A stretch of DNA of 14,810 nucleotides from DASXRC01 sp036506795 (GCA_036506795.1 DASXRC010000004.1:1-14810); one strand, 5' to 3'; shown: positions 1 to 6,707, numbered from the stretch's first letter. Translations and numbers: made by a program. Notes: generated from the letters alone by a model not told the origin.

Positions 1-46
1 CTCGCTCGGCCCCGGTCCCTTGATGATCCACTATGGACTTCACAGC

Positions 47-75
47 GTGACCAGAAGACTCCTGGCAGTTAGACT
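47..75 (+). promoter_or_regulatory. Probable promoter of the lysyl oxidase gene
   Basis: A -10 box TAGACT lies at 70-75, and GTGACC at 47-52 (4 of 6 matches to TTGACA) lies 17 bases upstream of it. The predicted transcription start is near 82, giving a leader of about 53 bases before the ATG at 135. The 46 bases further upstream hold nothing I can identify; the upstream gene is outside the window. This is a motif match only. Confidence 0.45.
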
Positions 76-79
76 CCCC

Positions 80-101
80 GACATCGGTGAACCCCGATGT
101 C
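80..101 (+). promoter_or_regulatory. Perfect stem-loop at the 5' end of the lysyl oxidase leader
   Basis: Eight-base arms at 80-87 (GACATCGG) and 94-101 (CCGATGTC) are exact inverted complements around the 6-base loop TGAACC. The hairpin sits where the transcript should begin, just downstream of the -10 box. It could be an operator in DNA or a 5' stem-loop that protects the mRNA. It also covers the GTG at 87, which argues against that codon as the start. Confidence 0.5.
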
Positions 102-134
102 AACGCACCGCCTCGCGAAGGGGAGGACCCGAGC

Positions 135-1445
135 ATGCGTACCTCGCATTTCGGATCAATGCGTAACCGGGCGATGACCTTGCTCGCGGCGGCGCTAGCC
201 GCGGTCGGAGCGATCGCCGCGTCGCAGCCGGCTCAGGCGGCCGGCGCTACGAAGGTGGCCGTTCAATCCGACGGGCCGGCGACGTTCTGGACCGGCGTCG
301 TCCGTAGCAACGGCCCGGGTACGCCCGGCGTGCCCGACTGCCGGACCGTCCATTGCGACCAGGTCAATCTCAGGGTGATGCTGCCGTCGGACATCTGGCA
401 GCGCCGACCCGGCGGCGTTCAGGTCGCGATCCGCTGGGACATCGCGACCGAAGGAGCGCTCGGGCTCTTCGTATACCGCGACGGCGTCCGCGTGGCTAAG
501 TCGACCGCCGGCGTGGGCATCGCACAATCGGTGATCATTCCGTCCGCGAAGAACGGCGTCTACAACGTGTACGTGTCGTACGGCGTCACCTTCGGCGCTA
601 TCGACCCGGACCCCGTCATCTCGTACGAGGGGCTGGCCGAGGTGGAATATAAGCCTCCGGTTCAGCCGCTGCGCGACCTGCTCCCTGACCTGGCGGCGCT
701 GCCGCAGGAGAACGTCACCTACGACAACCCCGGCTCGATCTTCGGCGACACCGCCCAGCCGGGCCAGTCGTGCTTCGACAGCGAGATCGTCGAGCAGGGG
801 GCGGGGCAGTGCCTGCGGTTCGACCAGGTGCTGCGCAACCGAGGCGAGGGCCCACTGGAGCTGCGCTTCGACCGAGAGACCGGCGTCTTCGGCGACGAGG
901 CCGCGGTGCAGCGCGTTTACCGCTCCGACGGCACGTTCTACAACCGGGACGCCGGCCAGGTCGAGTGGCACGCGGTGCACGGCCACTACCACTTCAAGGG
1001 CTTCGCCCAGTCCGACCTGTGGCTCAGCGACGGCGCGGGCCACGTCGTCGGCACCGCACCCGCGGTCGTTGGTGACAAGGTCAGCTTCTGTGTTTCCGAC
1101 ACCGACCTGATCGCATGGGGCGAGAAGGGCGACGGCCCGCTGTCGTACCCCGCGCCGGACTGCCTCGAGCCGAAGCAGGTCATCGGCACCACGGAGTTCT
1201 TCAGCTACGGCATGACGCCGGGGTGGGCCGACCGGTACAACTGGTACCTGCCCGACCAGATGATTGACACATATGGGCTCTCGGACGGCACGTACATCCT
1301 GTTCACCACGGTCGACCCGTTGGAGAAGCTCCTCGAAGCCAACGAGGGGAACAACTGCGGCTCGGTGATCGTGGTGCTGACCGGCCTCGCGACCAGCCAG
1401 CCGCACGCCGACCTACTGGGCACGGGTCCGGCCTGCCCGGCCTGA
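135..1445 (+). CDS. Secreted lysyl oxidase-like copper amine oxidase
   Basis: The predicted product is a 436-aa secreted lysyl oxidase-family enzyme, which would oxidatively deaminate lysyl side chains or other primary amines outside the cell. The ATG at 135 is preferred over the in-frame GTG at 87 because AGGGGAGGA lies just upstream and a signal peptide follows directly: basic residues around 10-12, a hydrophobic stretch at about 14-29 and an AQA/AA cleavage site near 35. Residues ~37-195 form an N-terminal domain I cannot name. The C-terminal half carries the copper motif W-H-x-x-H-x-H-x-H, with H282, H284 and H286 aligning to the three copper ligands of animal LOX. K315 in GDKVSFC and Y368 in ADRY align with the Lys and Tyr that form the LTQ cofactor, so the enzyme looks competent. 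The gene stands alone, with its own promoter and a terminator hairpin. The physiological substrate is unknown. Confidence 0.88.
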   Translation: MRTSHFGSMRNRAMTLLAAALAAVGAIAASQPAQAAGATKVAVQSDGPATFWTGVVRSNGPGTPGVPDCRTVHCDQVNLRVMLPSDIWQRRPGGVQVAIRWDIATEGALGLFVYRDGVRVAKSTAGVGIAQSVIIPSAKNGVYNVYVSYGVTFGAIDPDPVISYEGLAEVEYKPPVQPLRDLLPDLAALPQENVTYDNPGSIFGDTAQPGQSCFDSEIVEQGAGQCLRFDQVLRNRGEGPLELRFDRETGVFGDEAAVQRVYRSDGTFYNRDAGQVEWHAVHGHYHFKGFAQSDLWLSDGAGHVVGTAPAVVGDKVSFCVSDTDLIAWGEKGDGPLSYPAPDCLEPKQVIGTTEFFSYGMTPGWADRYNWYLPDQMIDTYGLSDGTYILFTTVDPLEKLLEANEGNNCGSVIVVLTGLATSQPHADLLGTGPACPA

Positions 1446-1465
1446 TCGTCGCGCTCTTGCCGCGG

Positions 1466-1496
1466 TTGGGGTGTCCGGCGCGCCCGGACACCCCAA
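1466..1496 (+). terminator. Strong terminator-like hairpin after the lysyl oxidase gene
   Basis: Thirteen-base arms at 1466-1478 (TTGGGGTGTCCGG) and 1484-1496 are perfect inverted complements around a 5-base loop (CGCGC). It starts 21 bases after the stop codon. There is no T-tract, which is usual for actinobacterial terminators. It separates the lysyl oxidase gene from the SDR gene promoter. Confidence 0.8.
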
Positions 1497-1523
1497 CCCC
1501 TGCAGGGTTGTGTGGATCATTGT

Positions 1524-1529
1524 TAGCGT
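1524..1529 (+). promoter_or_regulatory. Leaderless -10 box of the SDR gene
   Basis: TAGCGT ends 6 bases before the GTG at 1536, so transcription should begin at or next to the start codon. No Shine-Dalgarno sequence is present, which agrees with a leaderless mRNA. No clear -35 is visible. Confidence 0.55.
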
Positions 1530-1535
1530 CAAGCC

Positions 1536-2309
1536 GTGGGCCGTTCCTACGTCGTGACCGGCGGCGGCCGGGGCATCGGGCGAGCGGTGGTCGAGCGGCT
1601 GCTCGGCGGTGACGACGGCGATGACTCCGTAGTCGCCATGGACCTCGACCCGGCCGCGCTCGCCTGGGCCGAGAAGCGTCCGCGCGTCATCCCGCTCGCG
1701 GGCGACGCCGGCGATGAGTCGGTCGCCAAGCGGGCCGCGGACCTCGCTCAGGCAGCCGGGACGCTCGCCGGCTGGGTCAACAACGCCGCGGTGTTCCGCG
1801 ACGCCGCACTGCCGGACGCCTCACCGGACGAGGTGATGAACCTCATCGCGGTCAACCTCTACCCGGTCGTGGTCGGGTGCGCAACCGCCGTGCGCCGGTT
1901 CCTCGACGCCGCCACGCCGGGCGCGATCGTCAACGTCTCGTCCCACCAGGCGCAGCGGGCCGTCCCCGGTGCGCTGCCGTACGCGACGGCGAAGGCGGCG
2001 GTCGAGGGGCTGACCCGGGCGCTGGCCGTGGACTGCGGGCCGCGCGGAATCCGGGTCAACGCGGTCGCGCTGGGTTCGATCGCGACCGAGCGCTACGAGG
2101 CGTACCTCAGTCGGCAGGATCCCTCCGAGGTCGCCCACATCGAGGAGGAGATGCGGCTGTTGCACCCGCTCGGCCGGGTGGGCCGGCCCGACGAGGTCGC
2201 GGCCGCCGTCGCGTACCTGCTCTCTGACGAGGCCAGCTTCGTCAACGGCGCGGTCCTGCCCGTGGACGGCGGCCGGGCCGCCCGCGGCCGCGACCCCGAG
2301 GAGACTTGA
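1536..2309 (+). CDS. SDR family NAD(P)-dependent oxidoreductase
   Basis: This 257-aa protein is a classical short-chain dehydrogenase/reductase of normal length, acting on an alcohol or carbonyl substrate in the cytoplasm. The Rossmann nucleotide-binding motif TGGGRGIG is at residues 8-15 and NNAA at 82-85. N107 and the catalytic S136, Y149 and K153 (YxxxK) are all in place. D36 at the end of the second strand favours NAD over NADP, by family rule. The C-terminus has the usual VNGAVLPVDGG signature. The GTG start is supported by the TANNNT box 6 bases upstream and by the protein beginning directly with the first Rossmann strand. The gene converges on the AlkB-like gene with only 24 bases between stop codons. 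The substrate cannot be inferred: no pathway partner lies beside it. Confidence 0.92.
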   Translation: MGRSYVVTGGGRGIGRAVVERLLGGDDGDDSVVAMDLDPAALAWAEKRPRVIPLAGDAGDESVAKRAADLAQAAGTLAGWVNNAAVFRDAALPDASPDEVMNLIAVNLYPVVVGCATAVRRFLDAATPGAIVNVSSHQAQRAVPGALPYATAKAAVEGLTRALAVDCGPRGIRVNAVALGSIATERYEAYLSRQDPSEVAHIEEEMRLLHPLGRVGRPDEVAAAVAYLLSDEASFVNGAVLPVDGGRAARGRDPEET

Positions 2310-2333
2310 CCACCCAGTGTCGGCGGTGCGTGG

Positions 2334-2963
2334 CTATCTCACGTCGCGCGGGCGGAACTGGATGCTGATCCGCGGCCCGACCGGGCGAACGGTCTTCGGG
2401 ACGGCGTGCTCCCAGGTGCGCTGGCAGCTGCCGCCCATCGCGATCAGGTCGCCGTGGCCGAGCTCGTGCCGAAGCCCCTGGCCGCCGCCGCGTGGCCTCA
2501 GGGCGAGCGTCCGCGGCTCGCCCACGGACACGATTGCCACCATGGTGTCCTCGGTCTTGCCGCGGCCGATCGTGTCGCCGTGCCAGGCGACGCTGTCCCG
2601 CCCGTCTCGGTAGTAGCACAGACCGACGGTGCGGAACGGCTCACCAAGCTCGGCCGCGTACTGGGCGTTCAGCACCCCCATCGCGGACTCCAGCGCTTCG
2701 TCCGGCAGCGGGTCGTCCTCGTTGTAGAAGCTGAGCAGCCGAGGAACGTCGACCACCCGCTCGTACATCCATCGCCGCTCTGCCTGCCACGGCACGGTCT
2801 CGACCAGCCGCTGGAACAGGGTGTCCGCGCCAGCGACCCACCTGCGCCGCAGGTCGATCCAGGCGCCGTGGGCCAGAGCCGTCCGCCGGACCGTCCCGCC
2901 GAGTGGGCCCACGGTCACCTCCGCGCCGCCGGCCAGCAGCGACGGCTGGAATGCGTGCGTCAT
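2334..2963 (-). CDS. AlkB-like 2-oxoglutarate/Fe(II) dioxygenase (alkylated-nucleic-acid repair)
   Basis: This 209-aa protein belongs to the AlkB family, which removes alkyl groups from DNA or RNA bases by oxidative demethylation using Fe(II), O2 and 2-oxoglutarate. The iron ligands are visible as H128 and D130 (WHGD) and H186 (TWEHAVPK). R198 and R204 in RISIQFR correspond to the 2-oxoglutarate- and substrate-side arginines of the family. The FYNEDD region near residue 79 resembles the substrate-recognition lid. Length is typical of short bacterial homologues. The start is the ATG at 2961-2963, 6 bases from a -10 box. The promoter matches the RecA/LexA-independent DNA-damage motif, which independently supports a DNA-repair role. 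Whether it acts on DNA, RNA or both cannot be judged here. Confidence 0.93.
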   Translation of the reverse strand: MTHAFQPSLLAGGAEVTVGPLGGTVRRTALAHGAWIDLRRRWVAGADTLFQRLVETVPWQAERRWMYERVVDVPRLLSFYNEDDPLPDEALESAMGVLNAQYAAELGEPFRTVGLCYYRDGRDSVAWHGDTIGRGKTEDTMVAIVSVGEPRTLALRPRGGGQGLRHELGHGDLIAMGGSCQRTWEHAVPKTVRPVGPRISIQFRPRDVR

Positions 2964-2969
2964 GGCGCC

Positions 2970-2992
2970 AGCCTACCTCGCCAATCCGACAA
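2970..2992 (-). promoter_or_regulatory. DNA-damage (RecA-NDp / PafBC-type) promoter of the alkB-like gene
   Basis: On the minus strand the sequence reads TTGTCGGAT (2992-2984), then 8 bases (2983-2976), then TAGGCT (2975-2970), then 6 bases to the ATG. The published mycobacterial damage promoter is TTGTCRGTG-N8-TANNNT; this site matches 7 of 9 positions of the first block and has the exact spacing and -10 type. The transcript would be leaderless. The match is by eye. The motif's known activator is the PafBC regulator, which is not encoded in this window. Confidence 0.6.
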
Positions 2993-3034
2993 ACGTTCGA
3001 ACCATCCAGCAGGCGTCCAGCATCCATACAGCGA

Positions 3035-3050
3035 CCGACGGTACCGTCGG
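3035..3050. promoter_or_regulatory. Perfect 16-bp palindrome over the -10 box of the 124-aa gene
   Basis: CCGACGGTACCGTCGG is identical to its own reverse complement with no spacer. It contains the TACCGT -10 box (3042-3047) and ends 3 bases before the ATG at 3054. A protein bound here would block RNA polymerase, so this is a candidate repressor operator. No regulator is adjacent. Confidence 0.5.
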
Positions 3051-3053
3051 CCC

Positions 3054-3428
3054 ATGGACGAAAAGCGCGCTCGGCAGGTGGTTGACGCACTTCGGGCGCG
3101 GGGCGTACCCGCGCATGTGGAGCGGGCACGCGCCGGCATCTCCAAGTTCGGCATCCGGGTCAACCTCCTCGACGGCCGCGAGGCCATCTGGGACACCGAC
3201 GGCACCGCGGGCCTCGAGGCGCAGGTGATGCGCGATGGCGTACTCGTCGGATTTGTCCCGCACATCGAGGGCTCCGAGGATTTCGACGAGGACCGTACCG
3301 TCGACGCGATCGCCCGCACCGACTACGACAAGCCTGTGGCGCGGCAGCGCGCGACCGCACCGCCGCCCGCGCCGCCGCTGCCGCAGGAGGGCGGCTTCTT
3401 CCGCCGGTTCCGGGAGGGCTTCCGATAG
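3054..3428 (+). CDS. Hypothetical protein, 124 aa, with Pro-rich linker and basic tail
   Basis: I do not recognise this protein. Residues 1-~95 look like a small folded alpha/beta domain: an N-terminal helix rich in Arg, then strand-like segments (FGIRVNLLDG, REAIWDT, GVLVGFVPHI) and an acidic stretch EGSEDFDED. Residues ~100-113 are a Pro/Ala linker, and the C-terminus is aromatic and basic (GGFFRRFREGFR), which might bind membrane or nucleic acid; that is only an inference. No signal peptide or membrane segment is visible. The ATG at 3054 is chosen because TACCGT lies 6 bases upstream and coding character begins there; the frame stays open much further 5', but that part is antisense to the AlkB-like gene. 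It is divergent from that gene. Confidence 0.8.
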   Translation: MDEKRARQVVDALRARGVPAHVERARAGISKFGIRVNLLDGREAIWDTDGTAGLEAQVMRDGVLVGFVPHIEGSEDFDEDRTVDAIARTDYDKPVARQRATAPPPAPPLPQEGGFFRRFREGFR

Positions 3429-3452
3429 GCCGCGAGTACACACCGGCCAACG

Positions 3453-3480
3453 TGTAGGTACAATACCGGCATTGTAGGTA
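3453..3480 (+). promoter_or_regulatory. Promoter/operator of the toxin-antitoxin pair
   Basis: The direct repeat TGTAGGTA occurs at 3453-3460 and 3473-3480, two helical turns (20 bp) apart. Between them lies the inverted repeat TACAAT (3459-3464) / ATTGTA (3471-3476) with a 6-base spacer. TACAAT is itself a good -10 box. Antitoxins of this type usually repress their own operon, so these repeats are likely the autoregulatory site. No convincing -35 is visible. Confidence 0.55.
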
Positions 3481-3494
3481 TGTCGGGAGGTAGG

Positions 3495-3779
3495 GTGAGC
3501 GTCGTCTCCGTACGTGAGTTCTCGTATAACCCGAGCGGCATGTTCGCTCGCGTCGAACGCGGCGAGACCATTCAGGTGACCCGGCACGGAAAGGTCATCG
3601 CGATCCTGCTGCCCGGATCAGGGACATTGGGGCGCTATGCCGATCTGGTGAGCAAGGGCGTGATCAGGCTCAAGGCCACCACGACCAGCGACCTCGACCG
3701 CGTCCCGCGCTATGCCATTCCCTCCGACGTCTCCCCGCTGGACGTCCTCCTGGCCGAGCGAGCCGAGGATGATCCTTGA
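3495..3779 (+). CDS. vapB: Type II antitoxin, Phd/YefM family
   Basis: This is a 94-aa antitoxin of the Phd/YefM (prevent-host-death) type, expected to bind and neutralise the downstream PIN toxin and to repress the operon. The family pattern is clear in the N-terminal DNA-binding half: an SVREFS start, an xxxGMFARVERGE helix and the strand VTRHGKVIAILLP. The C-terminal ~45 residues (DLVSKGVIRL...PLDVLLAERAEDD) look like the acidic, flexible toxin-wrapping tail. The GTG at 3495 is preferred because GGGAGG precedes it and the match to the family begins there; an ATG at 3480 is a possible alternative adding five residues. The stop codon overlaps the toxin start as TTGA, implying coupled translation. 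The vapB name reflects the PIN partner and not the fold. Confidence 0.87.
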   Translation: MSVVSVREFSYNPSGMFARVERGETIQVTRHGKVIAILLPGSGTLGRYADLVSKGVIRLKATTTSDLDRVPRYAIPSDVSPLDVLLAERAEDDP

Positions 3780-4198
3780 TCTACCTCGATGCGTCGGCAC
3801 TCGTCACCTTGATCTCGGGCCGCCCGTACGCCGACGAACTGCGCGACTTCCTCGCGGAGCGACCCGGTCAACCCATGGGCACGAGCACGATCGGATTCGT
3901 CGAGACCGTCCGAACTCTCGACCGCATCGGCGACTATCCCAGCGCGATGCAGGACCTCGTGCGGGAGTTCACCGAGATCCTCGTCACCGAGGAGGTCCGC
4001 GACGCCGCGGCGCAACTGCCCGCTGGCATCCGGACCTTGGACGCCGTGCACCTCGCGAGCGCACAGGTCGTCGGGCCCGCCCTCACCGCGCTCGTCACCT
4101 ACGGCAAACGCATGCTCGAGGTCGCGCGCGATCGGGCTGCCGGCCGCGGCGCCCGGCCTCGAACACGGTCCACCCAGGTGACGTCTTCGCTCAGTTGA
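3776..4198 (+). CDS. vapC: PIN-domain toxin (VapC-like), probably frameshifted at the C-terminus
   Basis: This is a PIN-domain ribonuclease toxin paired with the upstream antitoxin. It starts at TTG 3776, overlapping the antitoxin stop. Acidic catalytic residues D5 (YLDASAL), E43 (FVETVR) and D89 (RTLDAVHLASA) are present. The fourth acidic position, normally Asp in TYDxRM, is Gly here (G110, GGC at 4103-4105). After residue ~118 the frame turns into an Arg-rich tail unlike the family. The +1 frame instead reads ARAIGLPAAAPG and ends at TGA 4179-4181, which looks like the family's normal C-terminus. A two-base GC loss in the GCGCGCG run at 4124-4130 would explain this. The toxin may be weakened or inactive. 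As read, the stop codon lies inside the end of the convergent reductase gene. Confidence 0.82.
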   Translation: MIYLDASALVTLISGRPYADELRDFLAERPGQPMGTSTIGFVETVRTLDRIGDYPSAMQDLVREFTEILVTEEVRDAAAQLPAGIRTLDAVHLASAQVVGPALTALVTYGKRMLEVARDRAAGRGARPRTRSTQVTSSLS

Positions 4199-5450
4199 GA
4201 AGATCATCGAGCGGCGTGTCCGGGTCGGCCAATCTCTCCGGGTCGACCGCCCTACCGGCGTAACCGGCCCGGACCAACGCTTGGATCTGGTCCTGCACGT
4301 CCCACACGTTCGCGTTCATGCCGGCCAGCACGCGCTCGCCGGCGACCCAGAACGCGACGAACTCCGGCGCCTTACCGTCCACAACGGACGGATCGCCGCG
4401 AAACACGACCCGATCGTAGCCGCCCGGCGTCGCGTATCCGGCGTACTCCATGCTCAGGTCGTACTGGTCGGAGTAGAAGTACGGGACGCGGTCGTACACG
4501 AGGTCGTCGCCGAGTAACGACTTCGCGGCGGCCTTTCCCCCGTTGAGCGCGTTGGCCCAGTGTTCGACGCGGATGCGCTGCCCGAGCAGCGGGTTGTACG
4601 AGTTGGCGACGTCACCGCACGCGTACACGTCCCCATCGGCGGTACGCAGGCTCTCGTCCGTGACTACCCCGTTGTCGACCTCGAGGCCGGCCGCCTCGGC
4701 CAGCTCCGTCGCGGGGCGGATGCCCACGCCGACGATGGCCAGGTCGGCCGGCAGCTCCGTGCCGTCGTCGAGCACCACGCTGGCCAGCCGGTCGCCGAGG
4801 CTGCCGAACTCGCGCACGCCGGCCTCGAACCGGAAATCGACGCCGTGTGCGAGGTGCAGGTCCCGGTACACGGCCGCCATCTCGTCCCCGAGCACGCGGC
4901 GCAGCGGGAGGCTGTCGACCTCCACGACGGTCACATCACAACCGTGCGTACGGGCGGCGGCCGCGGTCTCGAGCCCGATCCAGCCCGCCCCGATGATCAC
5001 GACCTGGATCCCCTCGCGCAGCGCGGCGAGCAGGGCGTCGGACTCGTTGATCGTGCGCAGGTACCGCACGCCCGTCACCTCCGCGCCGGGCACCTCGAGC
5101 CTGCGGACCCGGGACCCGGTGGCCAGCAGCAACTTGTCGTACCGCAACGGCTCGCCGCCGTCCACGGTGACCGTGTGCGCCGAGCGGTCCAGCATCGTGA
5201 CCCGGCGGCCGAGCCACAATTCCACGTCGTGCTCGCCGTACCAACCCTCGTCGTGCACGAAGGCCACGTCGCGCGGGTCCTTGCCGAGCAGGTACCCCTT
5301 GGACAGTGGCGGCCGCTCGTACGGCCGTTCGGTCTCCTCACCGATCAGGACGATCCGGCCGGTGAAGCCCTCCCCGCGCAGCGTCTCGGCCGCCTTGGCC
5401 CCGGCCAGCGCCGCACCGACGATCACGAATGTCCGTTGATCCGCGTTCAC
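4191..5450 (-). CDS. FAD-dependent ferredoxin/rubredoxin reductase-type NAD(P)H oxidoreductase
   Basis: This 419-aa protein belongs to the putidaredoxin/rhodocoxin reductase family, which passes electrons from NAD(P)H through FAD to small redox proteins, often feeding cytochromes P450 or dioxygenases. A first FAD-binding Rossmann motif is at about residues 8-22 (VIVGAALAGAKAAETL). The family signature ERPPLSKGYL is at 45-54, ATG at 110-112 and the second dinucleotide motif GAGWIG at 154-159. The FAD-contact motif ACGDV lies near 280. Residues ~320-404 match the C-terminal reductase domain. The GTG start at 5450 lies 9 bases after the dGTPase stop codon, with no strong Shine-Dalgarno, so it is probably read from the same transcript. 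No ferredoxin or P450 gene is next to it, so the electron acceptor is unknown. Confidence 0.9.
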   Translation of the reverse strand: MNADQRTFVIVGAALAGAKAAETLRGEGFTGRIVLIGEETERPYERPPLSKGYLLGKDPRDVAFVHDEGWYGEHDVELWLGRRVTMLDRSAHTVTVDGGEPLRYDKLLLATGSRVRRLEVPGAEVTGVRYLRTINESDALLAALREGIQVVIIGAGWIGLETAAAARTHGCDVTVVEVDSLPLRRVLGDEMAAVYRDLHLAHGVDFRFEAGVREFGSLGDRLASVVLDDGTELPADLAIVGVGIRPATELAEAAGLEVDNGVVTDESLRTADGDVYACGDVANSYNPLLGQRIRVEHWANALNGGKAAAKSLLGDDLVYDRVPYFYSDQYDLSMEYAGYATPGGYDRVVFRGDPSVVDGKAPEFVAFWVAGERVLAGMNANVWDVQDQIQALVRAGYAGRAVDPERLADPDTPLDDLLN

Positions 5451-5459
5451 GGGGTCAGC

Positions 5460-6707
5460 CTATTTGAGGCGCGTGTACCAGGCGACCGCGGCCGGGTCGG
5501 TGAGCGAGGCGATCTGATCAACCACGACCCTCAGCCGGGCGGCGTCGTCCGGCGCCGCCTTCCAGAGGGGGGCGAAGACCGCGTCGAGGCCGTCCGGGGC
5601 ACGCGCCGACAGCGCCTCGACGAGCGTCACGAGGATCTCCCGCTGGCGCTCGTACCAGCCGACCGCGCCCTCACGGCGCATGACGTAGCGAAGCGCCAAC
5701 CCCTTCAGCAGGGCGCACTGTGCTCGGTACTCGCGCGGCACCACGAGGTCCGCGGCGTACCGGCGCAACTGACCATCCCCGTACTGCGCGCGGGTCGCCT
5801 CCACGGCGGACGCGACGAACCGTCCGGTGAGGACACTCGTGACGCCCTTCAGTGCAGCCTGCGCGGCGTGGCTACCGTCGTAGTCGGCGAGCGGCGCGAA
5901 CAGGGGGTCGGCCAGCAGCTCGTCGAGGACCGGGGCGAGGTCGCCCGGCGACTCCGTCGAGTAGGACTCCGCGACGTCCGCGCACACGGCGGCTCGTTCG
6001 TCCCGATCGGCGAGCAGGGGACGCAGCGCGATGTAGCCGCCGTGCACGCCGTCCTCCACGTCGTGCACGGAGTACGCCACGTCGTCGGCCCAGTCCATCA
6101 CCTGCGCCTCGAGGCAGCGTCGCCGGTCGGGCGCCCCTTCGCGCAGCCACGCGAAGACCACCGCGTCGTCGGCGTACACCCCGAACTTCCGCTCCCCGGC
6201 GCCGCGCGGCCACGGATATTTGCAGGCGGCATCCAGCGATGCCCGCGTGAGGTTGAGGCCCGCGGAGGCACCGCCAGACCCGAACACCTTGGCCTCCAGC
6301 CGCGTGAGTACGCGCAGTGTCTGAGCGTTGCCCTCGAATCCGCCGCACGGCTGGGCGACCACGTCGAGCGCGTCCTCCCCGTTGTGCCCGAACGGCGGAT
6401 GCCCGAGGTCGTGCGCGAGCCCCGCCACGTCCGCCACATCGGGGTCGCAGCCGAGCCGGGCGCCCATCTCACGCGCGATCTGGGCGACCTCGAGCGAGTG
6501 GGTCAGCCGGGTACGCGGAAAGTCGGACGTTCCGGTGATGCCGGCGAACTCGCCGGCGGCGCTGCCCGCCGGGTGCACCTGCGTCTTGGCGGCGAGCCGC
6601 CGGAACGCGGCCGAGTGCAGCACCCGCGCGCGGTCGCGCTCGAACGGGCTGCGGCCGTACGACCGGTCCTTTGGCGGCTCGGTGACCCACCGTTCGGCGT
6701 CGATCAC
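5460..6707 (-). CDS. dgt: dGTPase-like deoxynucleoside triphosphate triphosphohydrolase (HD domain)
   Basis: This 415-aa protein belongs to the dGTPase subgroup of the HD superfamily; members cleave dNTPs to nucleoside and triphosphate and so control nucleotide pools. Signature regions are in order: YGRSPFERDRARVLHSAAFRRL (residues 17-38), H70 in RLTHSLEVAQ, the H99-D100 metal pair with H103 and H108 in AHDLGHPPFGHNGE, and the later DWADDVAYSVHDVEDG aspartates. The GTG start at 6707 overlaps the upstream VOC stop codon as GTGA, so the two are translationally coupled. The frame is open 27 codons further upstream, but that part overlaps the VOC gene and lacks family similarity. Which dNTPs it prefers, and whether it is allosterically activated, cannot be read from the sequence. 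Confidence 0.93.
   Translation of the reverse strand: MIDAERWVTEPPKDRSYGRSPFERDRARVLHSAAFRRLAAKTQVHPAGSAAGEFAGITGTSDFPRTRLTHSLEVAQIAREMGARLGCDPDVADVAGLAHDLGHPPFGHNGEDALDVVAQPCGGFEGNAQTLRVLTRLEAKVFGSGGASAGLNLTRASLDAACKYPWPRGAGERKFGVYADDAVVFAWLREGAPDRRRCLEAQVMDWADDVAYSVHDVEDGVHGGYIALRPLLADRDERAAVCADVAESYSTESPGDLAPVLDELLADPLFAPLADYDGSHAAQAALKGVTSVLTGRFVASAVEATRAQYGDGQLRRYAADLVVPREYRAQCALLKGLALRYVMRREGAVGWYERQREILVTLVEALSARAPDGLDAVFAPLWKAAPDDAARLRVVVDQIASLTDPAAVAWYTRLK

Noticed and set aside
2995..3002. GTTCGAAC palindrome near the alkB promoter as a LexA SOS box
   Set aside because: Actinobacterial SOS boxes have GAAC and GTTC half-sites facing the other way with a 4-base spacer. Here the order is reversed and unspaced, so it does not fit.
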